Shown here: positions 6,991-14,789 of the stretch, piece by piece | How positions within the stretch are numbered: position 1 is the first letter of the stretch | Layout of the letters: each line of letters starts with the position of its first letter | DNA from: Bacteriovoracaceae bacterium UBA6144 | GTDB lineage: Bacteria; Bdellovibrionota; Bacteriovoracia; Bacteriovoracales; Bacteriovoracaceae | Reading direction: 5' to 3' | Length of the DNA: 20,267 nt | Assembly: GCA_002435705.1 (NCBI GenBank) | Contig: DIVA01000046.1 | Coordinates: 1-20,267 of the forward strand | Notes under the pieces: model-generated | What the model was told of the DNA's origin: nothing | Database searches by the model: none | Seen by the model: only the letters and a program-made list of their open reading frames with translations | Translations under genes and position numbers: made by a program

Positions 6991-7941
6991 ATGGAAAAGA
7001 TTCATTACAATTCACTGCAACAAAAATTCTATCCCGTGGGCCTTGGTTGTGCCTCCTTAAGCGGTGAAGGCGGAGGTTACGGGTTTGGTGAGGTTTCAGA
7101 ATCAGAAGCTGAGAATCTAATTAAAACGGCGCTAGAATTAGGTATCACACTCTTTGATACAGCTCCTATCTATGGTTTTGGCCTCTCTGAAGAGCGCTTA
7201 GGTCGATTCATCAAAAACAGTGACGAGGCTTTTATCATAACCAAGGGAGGTGTGGACTGGCATGCCACCCGCCGAGTGAATATGAGTAATGACCCCAAAG
7301 TGATTGAACGCATGCTTCACGAATCACTCAAGCGATTGAAACGTGATCAGATTGATATGTACATGATTCACTGGCCAGATCCACGTGTGGATATTCGCCG
7401 TCCCTTAGAGGTACTGCTGAAAGCTCGAGAGCAATCAAAGATTCGCTTCATCGGTCTGGCCAACACCAATGCAGAAGATCTAGAAAAATCCCGAGAACTC
7501 ACTGTGCTTGACGGATTTCAGGCCGAACATAATTTCTGGCAGCAAGCTCATTTTGCTTTGATCGCAGATCAGGCCCAGCGTGCTCTTTTTACGGGCTGGG
7601 GGACTTTTGATAAGGGAATTCTCACTGGGAGAGTCAGCCTTGAGAGAAAGTATGAAACAAGCGATGCCCGCTCCTGGGCACCTTGGTGGAATAAAAAAGA
7701 AATTGAAAAGAAACTAGAACAAGTCAGTCTGCTCAAAGATCTGTGTGATCAGCATGAACTCTCTCTTACAGAAATGAGCCTCCTCACCGCCCTCACCACA
7801 CTCAAACCTGGTGTTGTCCTCGTGGGTTCCAAGACTCCACAAGACCTTAAAGAGGTGTATCAAATCTCAATGAATCATCAAAAAATTCAAGATGTTAACA
7901 AGGTCCTCGAAGCCTTTCAGAGACTTCACAAAAAAGCCTGA
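6991..7941 (+). CDS. Aldo/keto reductase
   Basis: A 316-residue NADPH-dependent oxidoreductase of the aldo/keto reductase superfamily (TIM barrel, cytoplasmic). The catalytic tetrad is complete: D56 and Y61 in FDTAPIYGFGLSEERLG, K85 in ITKGG and H127 in MIHWPDP. The C-terminal cofactor-binding loop is seen in VVLVGSKTPQDLKE. The length is normal for the family, and it resembles the bacterial YajO/TAS-like and L-galactose dehydrogenase-like branches. The substrate cannot be told from sequence. It starts 48 bases from the divergent nucleosidase start and has no obvious ribosome-binding site before the ATG. No gene is coupled to it downstream. Confidence 0.93.
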   Translation: MEKIHYNSLQQKFYPVGLGCASLSGEGGGYGFGEVSESEAENLIKTALELGITLFDTAPIYGFGLSEERLGRFIKNSDEAFIITKGGVDWHATRRVNMSNDPKVIERMLHESLKRLKRDQIDMYMIHWPDPRVDIRRPLEVLLKAREQSKIRFIGLANTNAEDLEKSRELTVLDGFQAEHNFWQQAHFALIADQAQRALFTGWGTFDKGILTGRVSLERKYETSDARSWAPWWNKKEIEKKLEQVSLLKDLCDQHELSLTEMSLLTALTTLKPGVVLVGSKTPQDLKEVYQISMNHQKIQDVNKVLEAFQRLHKKA

Positions 7942-8051
7942 ACCTGTCACACTTGTGAAACCTTTTGAATTTATCTGTGTAAAAAAATTTCATCCGCTCC
8001 CCCCATTTCTTCGGATTTGGTTTTTAATGCCGCCAACAACGGGAGCGCAGT

Positions 8052-8519
8052 ATGAAGGCTTTAATATTCTTAATCACATTCGCACTAAGCATCGGCATTG
8101 CTAAAGCCCAAAGAAGTGATTACCTCAGTCACGAATCTCTAGCTCACATCAATCTTGAGGGGCTTAGAATTCTCGACCAAGATAACCAAGACACACTTGT
8201 ATACCGATTTAAAAAAGTGGCCCGCCCCTCTCGCGAGCTGAAAGATTTTATCCAAAATAGAATCGAAACTCAGCCGATCTCCAAGATCTGGGCCTTGGCC
8301 AATCCAAGCAGTTTCAAAAATATTTTAATGTTTGTGGCACGCACGCAATACGCAAATCATTTTCAACTTTTTATTATCTTCGTTAATTCTTCCGGCTCCA
8401 GCTTCGTACTCGATTACGACATAGTGGATGCTTCCCCCGAGTCCTTGGTATTAGAGAACGGTCCCTCAGATGAGCTTTTGCGATATAAAGCCATCAGGTC
8501 TGGTCTACTATTCCCTTAG
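8052..8519 (+). CDS. Small secreted protein of unknown function
   Basis: The protein has 155 residues. The ATG at 8052 is preceded by GGGAG at 8041-8045, a good ribosome-binding site. Residues 1-19 form a signal peptide ending in AKA-Q. The mature protein has no cysteine. It reads as an alpha/beta domain, with a basic region (FKKVARPSRELKD) and then strands such as ILMFVART, FQLFIIFVN and SFVLDYDIV. I recognise no family. Upstream of it, 7942-8051 holds no clear promoter. Downstream lie two successive hairpins, the second a good terminator. Confidence 0.75.
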   Translation: MKALIFLITFALSIGIAKAQRSDYLSHESLAHINLEGLRILDQDNQDTLVYRFKKVARPSRELKDFIQNRIETQPISKIWALANPSSFKNILMFVARTQYANHFQLFIIFVNSSGSSFVLDYDIVDASPESLVLENGPSDELLRYKAIRSGLLFP

Positions 8520-8532
8520 GCCTTATCCCCAA

Positions 8533-8565
8533 ACGCTTGAGTAGATGACCCCCCTATTCAAGCGT
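8533..8565 (+). other. Long stem-loop with C-rich loop behind the 8052 gene
   Basis: Twelve bases (8533-8544, ACGCTTGAGTAG) pair with 8554-8565 (CTATTCAAGCGT). All pairs are standard except one G-T pair, which is allowed in RNA. The loop is nine bases, ATGACCCCC. No T run follows, so it is not a terminator by itself. It sits 13 bases after the stop codon and 12 bases before the terminator stem. Confidence 0.65.
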
Positions 8566-8577
8566 ATCCCCCTAAAA

Positions 8578-8606
8578 AAAGCCGGCTTAGGATAAGCTGG
8601 CTTTTT
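8578..8606 (+). terminator. Rho-independent terminator of the 8052 gene
   Basis: AAAGCCGGCTT (8578-8588) pairs with AAGCTGGCTTT (8594-8604) with one G-T pair, around AGGAT. It is followed by a T-rich run to 8613. A-rich flanking sequence on the left would also support termination in the other direction, but no minus-strand gene needs it. Confidence 0.85.
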
Positions 8607-8717
8607 CTTTTTTATAAACAAAAAAACTCAGGAAACAAAACTGAAAAATCTTATGAAAAGATTAACAACTGAAGAATGAAACCTCCGATAGGATACCCTG
8701 TCTACAAGGAGGTAGCG

Positions 8718-9170
8718 ATGCAAGTAAGTATCATCTATGATCTCCATGCCATGTGCATGCAGGGTGAACTCGAGCTCATAAAAATAAGAATACTTCCCCA
8801 AAATATAAATCAACCAGATATCCATGGTCGCACACCTCTCATGCATGCCGTGCTAGGAGGACATATTGAAGTGGCACGATATCTCCTGTCTCATCAAGCA
8901 GATCTTAACCGTCGCGACCTTCAGGGCTGGAGTGCTTTGATGTGGGCGAGCTATTATGGAAAAAGCGAGCTCGTCACTCTCCTTCTTCAATCTAAGGCAT
9001 CAGTCATTCTTAAAAATAAAAAAGGCATGACAGCTTTGCAATTGGCCCAGCTCAAAGGGCATAAAGATATTGCAGAAACGCTCAATAATAAGAAAAGTTT
9101 CCAACTCACGGATCAGATGCAGAGCTGGATGTATTATTTATTAAGTCCCAGAAAAACAAAAAACCAATAG
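8718..9170 (+). CDS. Ankyrin-repeat protein
   Basis: The protein has 150 residues from the ATG at 8718, chosen because a full AAGGAGGT (8706-8713) sits four bases upstream; a longer open frame begins at 8676 without such a site. There is no signal peptide, so it is probably cytoplasmic. Three ankyrin repeats can be read: DIHGRTPLMHAVLGGHIEVA (34-53), DLQGWSALMWASYYGKSELV (67-86) and KKGMTALQLAQLKGHKDIAE (101-120), with a degenerate N-terminal capping repeat before them. Such short proteins act as protein-binding modules; the partner is unknown. The next gene, a DUF1304 membrane protein, starts eight bases after the stop, so they probably form an operon. Confidence 0.9.
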   Translation: MQVSIIYDLHAMCMQGELELIKIRILPQNINQPDIHGRTPLMHAVLGGHIEVARYLLSHQADLNRRDLQGWSALMWASYYGKSELVTLLLQSKASVILKNKKGMTALQLAQLKGHKDIAETLNNKKSFQLTDQMQSWMYYLLSPRKTKNQ

Positions 9171-9177
9171 GACAAAA

Positions 9178-9540
9178 GTGCTAGTCAAAATATTCACTGC
9201 TTTTGTGGCCCTGCAACACATCGCCTTTTTTGTCCTTGAGGCATTTCTGTGGACTCATCCCGTGGGATTGAAAATATTTCGTCAATCTCTAGAGGTGGCA
9301 CAATTATCCAAAAACCTCGCTGCCAACCAAGGTCTCTACAATCTCTTTTTAGCGGCCGGACTTCTTTGGAGTCTTCTCTCAACAGATGAAAATATACGCT
9401 TTCAAACCTCAATCTTTTTTCTAAGCTGTGTGATTGTGGCAGGGATTGTGGGGGGCCTAACAGTCAGTTTTAGAATCACGTTTATCCAATCAGTACCAGC
9501 ACTGATTGCACTGGCACTGATCTTATTTAAATCAAAATAA
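9178..9540 (+). CDS. DUF1304 family membrane protein
   Basis: The protein has 120 residues and starts with GTG at 9178, with an AGGAC-like site just upstream that overlaps the end of the ankyrin gene. It matches the DUF1304 family: LQHIAFFVLEAFLW near the N-terminus (12-25) and the conserved NQGLYNLFLAAGLLW (50-64). Four transmembrane helices are predicted at about 2-24, 52-68, 76-97 and 99-117. It is a small integral inner-membrane protein, and its family has no established function. Its last nine bases overlap the end of the convergent secreted-protein gene. Confidence 0.85.
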   Translation: MLVKIFTAFVALQHIAFFVLEAFLWTHPVGLKIFRQSLEVAQLSKNLAANQGLYNLFLAAGLLWSLLSTDENIRFQTSIFFLSCVIVAGIVGGLTVSFRITFIQSVPALIALALILFKSK

Positions 9541-9981
9541 AACAATGCCACCTGTTTCCCAGTTTTCATCCCCCCGCACCGGCTCCTCAAAGTCATGACT
9601 GACTCTCCGCTCGAAACTGCCATCGGGGTGACGCTCCCAGTACCCCTCCCTCTCTGGTCCTGTGCTGCCATCAGGAGCGATGCGCTTTGAGCAACGCATT
9701 TGATTATTCTTCATTTCACAGCTCTGATAGAAGTCGCGCGTTTTATAACTATCAAAGCGACAGCGTAGAGTTGAGCACTTAAAATACGCATCAACCACTT
9801 GATACACATGCACTCCCCAGCGGGCCACGACACGGGTTTTAAAGAGTCCCAGGCTTCTCACTTCACGCACTGATTGTGATTGAAACACAACTTTATTGGA
9901 TTCAATTTTTTTCAACTGAGGGAGCTGTCGGGCCTGCGCATGAACACTCAAACTGAGCACAAAAAATAGAATAAATTTCAT
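9532..9981 (-). CDS. Secreted four-cysteine protein of unknown function
   Basis: The protein has 149 residues. The ATG at 9981-9979 is preceded by AAGGAG. Residues 1-17 are a signal peptide (VHAQA cleavage region). The mature protein is basic and has four cysteines (C69, C74, C88, C97) that could form two disulfides in the periplasm or outside the cell. The C-terminal part (APDGSTGPEREGYWERHPDG) is rich in glycine and charged residues. I recognise no family. It is the only gene on its transcript as far as can be seen, and its stop lies inside the convergent DUF1304 gene. Confidence 0.7.
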   Translation of the reverse strand: MKFILFFVLSLSVHAQARQLPQLKKIESNKVVFQSQSVREVRSLGLFKTRVVARWGVHVYQVVDAYFKCSTLRCRFDSYKTRDFYQSCEMKNNQMRCSKRIAPDGSTGPEREGYWERHPDGSFERRVSHDFEEPVRGDENWETGGIVLF

Positions 9982-10062
9982 AAAGACTCCTTATGCTTTG
10001 GAGCCTTACCGCGAAGAGGAGTGCTTGTGGAGAGAAAACATGACGCGAGCCTTCAGATGCTT

Positions 10063-10076
10063 TTCACGGCCGTGAA
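10063..10076. repeat. Perfect 14-base palindrome
   Basis: TTCACGGCCGTGAA is fully self-complementary. It lies four bases beyond the stop codon of the MetX-like gene, between that gene and the upstream end of the secreted-protein gene at 9981. There is no T run on either side, so it is not a normal terminator. It could be a protein-binding site or a small hairpin. Confidence 0.5.
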
Positions 10077-10080
10077 GAAC

Positions 10081-11235
10081 TTAAGGGCAAAAACTTATCT
10101 TATCCGCCAGAAAGTCCGCAATCACCTGTGAGCTTTCATGAATTCTTAAAAGCCCATCCAGATGACCACCAGAGGTTTTAAGCGTGGACACATGAGAATT
10201 TATTTTTTTGTCACATAACTCTTTTGAAGCCCTCTCCGAAAGCAATGGGGGGAAAATCAAATCCGTCTCTACCGGGATAAAAAGAAACTTGGCCCGAAGG
10301 GAATCAATCTTTGAACGTATATCGAAGGTTTGAATGGCCTTGGCGGTATAGAGAAGAGAATTTGCATCCACCAGTTTCCCGCGTAACTTCGCTCTCTCAT
10401 CAAGAAAAGTTTCAATCTTAAAACGACTGTCGAGGGATTCTAGAGTCGAGGGAGAGTACTTCTCTCTTTTAAAGTTACTGGCCCAGTCAAATGAAAGCGC
10501 CGAGAAAGTGATCATCTTTAAAGATTCAGCGACACCCTGCTCAGGAGCGCTCCGTCCATAGTAATGACCTTTTCTCCAATTCGGGTCAAGCTTGATAGGC
10601 ATGGACCACAGATTTAAAAGTGCCACCGTGTAATCAGGCATGCTCAGTCCAGGAGGAATCACGAGCAGGGCGCGCTCCACCACCTCCGGATAACTAGCTG
10701 CCCACTGGAGTGCCTGAGCAGCACCACCTGAGGCCCCGGCGACCAAAAATAATTTCTGTACGCCGAGTGAATCCAAAAGTTTTTTTTGAACATGCACGAA
10801 ATCTTCCACACTCACCAAGGGAAAAGTAAGAGCATAAGGTTTTTTAGTTTTTGGATTTATTGAAGCAGGCCCTGTCGTTATGGTTTTGGGGCTAAAAGGC
10901 GTCAGATTCACCAAGGAATCACTAGCGATGATAAAATATTTATCGGTATCAAGCACTTTGCCAGATCCGATGATGTTATCCCAGTAGCCCACTTCTAAAT
11001 CAGCGGTTGTATATTTGCCGGCCGCATGGGAGTTTCCAGAGAAATGATGAGTAATGAAAATCACATTGCTTTTATCTGAGTTGAGAGTCCCGTAGGTCTC
11101 GTAGCCGATTTGTACCGCAGGAATTTTTTTTCCCTCCACCGTGGTGTAATCACCTAGTTGAAAGATTTTTTTCTGCGTCAAAAGATCACCTGCAAAAAGT
11201 GAATGGGAGAAGAGAAATAAAATAAAAGTCATCAT
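10081..11235 (-). CDS. Exported MetX-like alpha/beta hydrolase
   Basis: The protein has 384 residues and starts at ATG 11235 (a second ATG follows at once). An AAAGG-type ribosome-binding site lies upstream. It shows the homoserine acetyltransferase (MetX) layout: an N-terminal segment with IGYETYGTLN (43-52), WDNIIGSGKVLDTDKYFII (85-103), nucleophile S169 in AGASGGAAQALQW, then a lid, D325 in ETDLIFP and H358 in GGHLDGL. The Ser-Asp-His triad is complete. Unlike true MetX it begins with a short signal peptide (residues 1-15, ending SLFA), and the nucleophile motif differs from the usual GGSMGG. It is therefore probably a periplasmic esterase or acyltransferase, not a methionine enzyme. It is divergent from the PHB-depolymerase-type esterase with 114 bases between. 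Confidence 0.85.
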   Translation of the reverse strand: MMTFILFLFSHSLFAGDLLTQKKIFQLGDYTTVEGKKIPAVQIGYETYGTLNSDKSNVIFITHHFSGNSHAAGKYTTADLEVGYWDNIIGSGKVLDTDKYFIIASDSLVNLTPFSPKTITTGPASINPKTKKPYALTFPLVSVEDFVHVQKKLLDSLGVQKLFLVAGASGGAAQALQWAASYPEVVERALLVIPPGLSMPDYTVALLNLWSMPIKLDPNWRKGHYYGRSAPEQGVAESLKMITFSALSFDWASNFKREKYSPSTLESLDSRFKIETFLDERAKLRGKLVDANSLLYTAKAIQTFDIRSKIDSLRAKFLFIPVETDLIFPPLLSERASKELCDKKINSHVSTLKTSGGHLDGLLRIHESSQVIADFLADKISFCP

Positions 11236-11349
11236 AAGTTTGCCTTTTTTGCGCTCAAGCTTAGACTTTCCTCTTTCAAAAAGTCAGTAAGTGTTTGCTT
11301 TTTTGTGAAAAAGAAGATCACAGGGTGACTTGTTTAAGCTGGAAGCCTC

Positions 11350-12300
11350 GTGTTAGAAATAAGCATGCTTAAACTCACTTTTTTGATTCTTATTTCCTCT
11401 CTCTCGGCCTGGGCCAGCAAAGAGATCACCCTGACTGAGGTGACTCAATTTGGCAGCAATCCTGGCCAACTTAAGATGTTCTATTATGCTCCTAAAAAGT
11501 TAGACCCCAAGGCAGCGCTTATTGTGGTCGTCCATGGCTGCACACAATCGGCCGGTGAGTTTGATGATGAGACGGGCTGGACGAATGTGGCCGATAAACA
11601 CGGATCACTTCTTCTTTTTCCTCAGCAAACGGAAAAAAATAATCAAAGCCGATGCTTTAACTGGTTTATGCCTTCGCAAACCACTCGTAACCTGGGAGAG
11701 GCTCACTCGATTTTTGAAATGATCGAAGAGATGAAAAAGCTGTTTAATATTAATGATCAAAAAGTTTCAATCGTAGGCTTGAGTGCAGGAGCGGCGATGA
11801 GCTCCGTCATGCTGGCCAGCTACCCTGAAGTCTTCTCCAGCGGTGCTTTAGTGGCAGGTATCCCTTTTGGCTGTGCCAATAATGCATTCAATGCCTGGAC
11901 CTGTATGTTCGCGCAGGACTTTCCGCCCACCTCGGCTCGAAGCCGTGCCGATTATGTCAGAAGGGCCTCTGACTTCACAGGAGAGTATCCTCGGGTGCTG
12001 GTCATGCAAGGAAGCGCAGACAATCTGGTGAATCCCCGCAACGGTCAATTCAATCTTGAACAATGGGTCCATGTGCACCAGCTCGAACACACCAGTCCCA
12101 CAAGAACTCTCACCACCCGCTTTGAAAAGACTGAATACATTCGTCGTAAGCAAAGCAAAGTCACGCTGATAAGCCTTCACAACGTGGCCCATGGCTACCC
12201 TATTTCGGTTAAAAAGAAGTGTGGTAAGCCCAGTAAATACATCATCGAAGCTGATTTTTGCGCTAGTGAAGTAATAGCCGAGTTCTTTGATCTTAAATAA
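11350..12300 (+). CDS. Secreted PHB-depolymerase-type esterase
   Basis: The protein has 316 residues from the GTG at 11350, which has GGAAG four bases upstream; an ATG five codons later (11365) is an alternative. Residues 1-22 form a signal peptide (LSAWA). It matches the LpqC / type 1 extracellular PHB depolymerase family: VVHGCTQSAGEFDDETGW (61-78), FNWFMP, lipase box GLSAG with nucleophile S145, D224 in GSADNLVNP and the catalytic His in VAHGYPI near residue 288. The Ser-Asp-His triad is complete. It would hydrolyse polyhydroxyalkanoate or other esters outside the cytoplasm. The enzyme has no separate substrate-binding domain, so short soluble or cell-surface esters are as likely as polymer. 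Downstream genes on the same strand also encode exported proteins. Confidence 0.9.
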   Translation: MLEISMLKLTFLILISSLSAWASKEITLTEVTQFGSNPGQLKMFYYAPKKLDPKAALIVVVHGCTQSAGEFDDETGWTNVADKHGSLLLFPQQTEKNNQSRCFNWFMPSQTTRNLGEAHSIFEMIEEMKKLFNINDQKVSIVGLSAGAAMSSVMLASYPEVFSSGALVAGIPFGCANNAFNAWTCMFAQDFPPTSARSRADYVRRASDFTGEYPRVLVMQGSADNLVNPRNGQFNLEQWVHVHQLEHTSPTRTLTTRFEKTEYIRRKQSKVTLISLHNVAHGYPISVKKKCGKPSKYIIEADFCASEVIAEFFDLK

Positions 12301-12378
12301 TTTTTAAATGTAAGCATTTGCCACTTCCTGACTGAAAAAAATGAGTAAAATAAAAGAAATCCCTTCCAAGGACCTTTT

Positions 12379-12987
12379 ATGAAATCACTCCTTCTGGCCC
12401 TCCTTATCCCTCTGACTTCATTCGCGGCTCAAACGGAACTAGAGGCCACCTCATTTCAGGCCCTCAGGCAAAAAATTGAACAAACAAATTTTCAATACCG
12501 TGAAACAGGTAAAATTTTTGGTTTCGTCACCACTCAAAGCTGCCTTTTTACTGCGCCGGGAATAATCGTTTTTAAAAACTACTGCTTCCCAGCTCGTCGA
12601 TACCCGGCCCAAAGCTACACCATCATCTCCAAAGAATTCGGCATGATTGATCTCTACGAAGAAGAAATGAGTGGAGAACTCCTAAAGCGTGACATCCGTA
12701 TTGATCAGTTCCCTGCCATCATGGCACAGTACCTCGATACTCCGCCTGAATTCCTTGGGCTGGCAGGACTGTCCTCTACCATTGAAAAAATGCACTACAA
12801 ATACTATCCGGCCTGCTGGTCGACCAACTTCTCAAATTACACCGAAACAGCGGACGTGAACTGTACGAAAAAGCCGGCTGACGTGATCGGTTTTGATCAG
12901 TGGGCGCAAGAAACCCAAGCTTTTTTAAGTGATGAGGTGGCCTGGAAAAGTTTCATGAAAGAGATGAATCTAAAATTTAAGCCTTAA
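12379..12987 (+). CDS. Secreted four-cysteine protein of unknown function
   Basis: The protein has 202 residues. The ATG at 12379 follows AAGGA at 12369-12373. Residues 1-16 are a signal peptide ending SFA. The mature part contains four cysteines (C55, C69, C146, C162), compatible with two disulfides, and many aromatic residues. I see no known enzymatic motif. The next gene, a lipoprotein, starts six bases after its stop, so it is probably the first or an early gene of the exported-protein group that runs to 15174. Confidence 0.75.
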   Translation: MKSLLLALLIPLTSFAAQTELEATSFQALRQKIEQTNFQYRETGKIFGFVTTQSCLFTAPGIIVFKNYCFPARRYPAQSYTIISKEFGMIDLYEEEMSGELLKRDIRIDQFPAIMAQYLDTPPEFLGLAGLSSTIEKMHYKYYPACWSTNFSNYTETADVNCTKKPADVIGFDQWAQETQAFLSDEVAWKSFMKEMNLKFKP

Positions 12988-12993
12988 TCAATA

Positions 12994-13764
12994 GTGAAAG
13001 GTATCCGGTTCCTTCTCTGCCTCTGCTTTCTCCAAGGTTGTGCCCTTCAGAGCTATCTGGCGAGTCAAGTCGACTTTCTTTTAGAAATGAGGCTCCAGAG
13101 TCATCTTGACCTTTACTACAAACAGAAGAAGATGCTCGCCCAAGACATCGACCTGTGGCTCGGGAAACAAAAAATTTATGTGCCAGAAGCTCGCGATCTT
13201 CTGGTGAGTATTGACCCACTAAAACCCCAGCCGATTCAGAGTAAAATTGAACGTTTTCTGACACTCTATAAACGATCGGCCCACGAATTTAATCAACTCC
13301 TTTGTAAGTACCTCTCCCAGCTTGATTCTAATCAACAGCAACATTTTTTTGGTAAGCAAGTCGACGACAATGATGAACTCAAAAAGCAGATAGCTAAAAT
13401 GAATTTAGAAAAACTCACGGAGCGAGTAGAGTTTTTCATTGGGCCAATCGCTGAAGGACAACAATCCATTCTTAAGAGTTTCCTGCCCTACTGGCAAAAA
13501 CGCTCACGTGATCGTCTGGAGCGCCGTTTAGTGCTACAGACTGAACTCAAGAGAATTCTCACTCAAGCGGAGAAGAATAAAGAAGAGCTTTTGAATCTCG
13601 CTTTTAGAAAGTACGTTGATTCATCCTTTGAAGATCCGTCTCAACTCGTGAGTTTTCTTGAATCTCTCGCCTCGACGCTCACTCTCGAACAAACAAACCA
13701 CCTGCTCGACCGAAAGACTCAGGCTTTAAAGCTTCTCAATTCATTTAATCAGAGCACCTTTTAA
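12994..13764 (+). CDS. DUF6279-like lipoprotein
   Basis: The protein has 256 residues. The start is GTG at 12994, six bases after the preceding stop, with no clear ribosome-binding site of its own, so translation is probably coupled. A lipobox is present (LCFLQGC, lipidated Cys16). The mature protein is almost entirely helical and charged. The opening SQVDFLLEMRLQSHLDLYYKQ followed by LAQDIDLWLGKQKIYVPE resembles DUF6279 lipoproteins, which share a helix-rich domain of unknown role. The family call is from memory of the pattern and is tentative. It precedes the papain-like protease gene by 11 bases. Confidence 0.7.
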   Translation: MKGIRFLLCLCFLQGCALQSYLASQVDFLLEMRLQSHLDLYYKQKKMLAQDIDLWLGKQKIYVPEARDLLVSIDPLKPQPIQSKIERFLTLYKRSAHEFNQLLCKYLSQLDSNQQQHFFGKQVDDNDELKKQIAKMNLEKLTERVEFFIGPIAEGQQSILKSFLPYWQKRSRDRLERRLVLQTELKRILTQAEKNKEELLNLAFRKYVDSSFEDPSQLVSFLESLASTLTLEQTNHLLDRKTQALKLLNSFNQSTF

Positions 13765-13775
13765 ACCGATAAGAC

Positions 13776-14789
13776 GTGTCTATGTGGTTTTTGCCCATTT
13801 TCATTTTATTCAGCTTCAATGTTTTCTCTGTCACAGTGGATGATAACTGCGCCACGATTGACCACCTACGTACTGATTCTAAAATGGGCCGATTTTGGAA
13901 AACTCCGCGCAATCAAGATGGCATGGGCTGGTGTTACGCTTTTCCAGCAGCTGATCTCGTCAGTGAAGTTATCAATGCCCCCGCCTCTGCGGCCTATATG
14001 TCATATAAATACAATGAGACAGCCAAGTGGGATTTTTCTTGGATCTGGAGATACACCGGTGTGCCTGAGAGTGCGCTTGAGATTGAAGAGGGTGGCTTTA
14101 CCCGAGATGCGGTAAAAAACATTCAAAATGCAGGAGCTTGCCTTGAGTCAGCTCTTCCGAGTGAATCTCAGCATACAATTTATGCGCACAGTGCGCTCAA
14201 ACAGGCCATGCAAGATCTCATTGAGCTGAGGAAAATAATTGAAAATAAGAAATTAAAAAGACGTGAGTTCATTGATTGTGTCGAATGCAGAAAGAAGATT
14301 CAAAGCCAGGCAGGTCTTCAGAACTTTTTTCCTAATCTAAAAGCAGAAGAACTTTACGATGTGATTCAGGCCAATAGTGCAAGTTCTATCAATTCCATGA
14401 TTCATTCACTTTCTGAAAAATTTTGTATGGCCTCTCGAAAACCTTTCCCCTCTCATCGCAAAGTCCAGATCCATCGCCGAGGTCTCAACAGCGATGACAC
14501 CACTTTTGCCTTGATTGACAGACTCTTAAAACAAAAAAAACCAGTCGCTTTCTCAACTCCTCTGGCCTTGATAGATAACACGCGACCAGGCCAGCATGCC
14601 ATGACCATTATTGCCCGCCAAAAACGTGGGGGTCAGTGTAAATACTTAGTTCGAAATTCTTGGGGACGCGGCTGTAGTTATTATCCAGTCAAAGAAGTCT
14701 TTGATGATTGTGTTGCAGACCAAGGAGCGGTCTGGGTGACGAAAGAAAGACTCAACCTCTTCATGGAGGATGTGACTTATGTGGACTAG
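13776..14789 (+). CDS. Exported papain-like (C1-type) cysteine protease
   Basis: The protein has 337 residues from the GTG at 13776 (ATG at 13782 is an alternative). Residues 1-18 are a signal peptide. The complete papain catalytic set is visible: Q47 and C53 in RNQDGMGWCYAFPAADLVS, H274 in PGQHAMTIIA and N294 in VRNSWGRG. Papain has CGSCW at the active site; here it is MGWCY, so the usual first cysteine is missing. No propeptide precedes the catalytic domain: the active-site Gln is only about 28 residues after the signal. Between Cys and His lies a large helical insert (about 130-230) with a C168/C171 pair (DCVEC). It would cleave peptide bonds in the periplasm or outside. It overlaps the following small secreted-protein gene by 11 bases. 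Confidence 0.85.
   Translation: MSMWFLPIFILFSFNVFSVTVDDNCATIDHLRTDSKMGRFWKTPRNQDGMGWCYAFPAADLVSEVINAPASAAYMSYKYNETAKWDFSWIWRYTGVPESALEIEEGGFTRDAVKNIQNAGACLESALPSESQHTIYAHSALKQAMQDLIELRKIIENKKLKRREFIDCVECRKKIQSQAGLQNFFPNLKAEELYDVIQANSASSINSMIHSLSEKFCMASRKPFPSHRKVQIHRRGLNSDDTTFALIDRLLKQKKPVAFSTPLALIDNTRPGQHAMTIIARQKRGGQCKYLVRNSWGRGCSYYPVKEVFDDCVADQGAVWVTKERLNLFMEDVTYVD

Noticed and set aside
6943..7005. Longer N-terminus of the nucleosidase
   Set aside because: The extra 21 residues would overlap the divergent aldo/keto reductase start and contain the TTGACA box. The nucleosidase fold begins at the ATG at 6942.
8008..8037. Possible hairpin ATCCG/CGGAT followed by a T run behind the aldo/keto reductase gene
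   Set aside because: The stem is only five pairs with a long loop of more than ten bases, too weak to call a terminator.
10081..11235. Calling this gene metX
   Set aside because: The signal peptide and altered nucleophile motif argue against a cytoplasmic methionine biosynthesis enzyme, and no methionine genes are nearby.
11848..12192. Open frame of 114 codons on the minus strand
   Set aside because: It is the shadow of the PHB-depolymerase-type gene, whose catalytic residues lie on the plus strand in this stretch.
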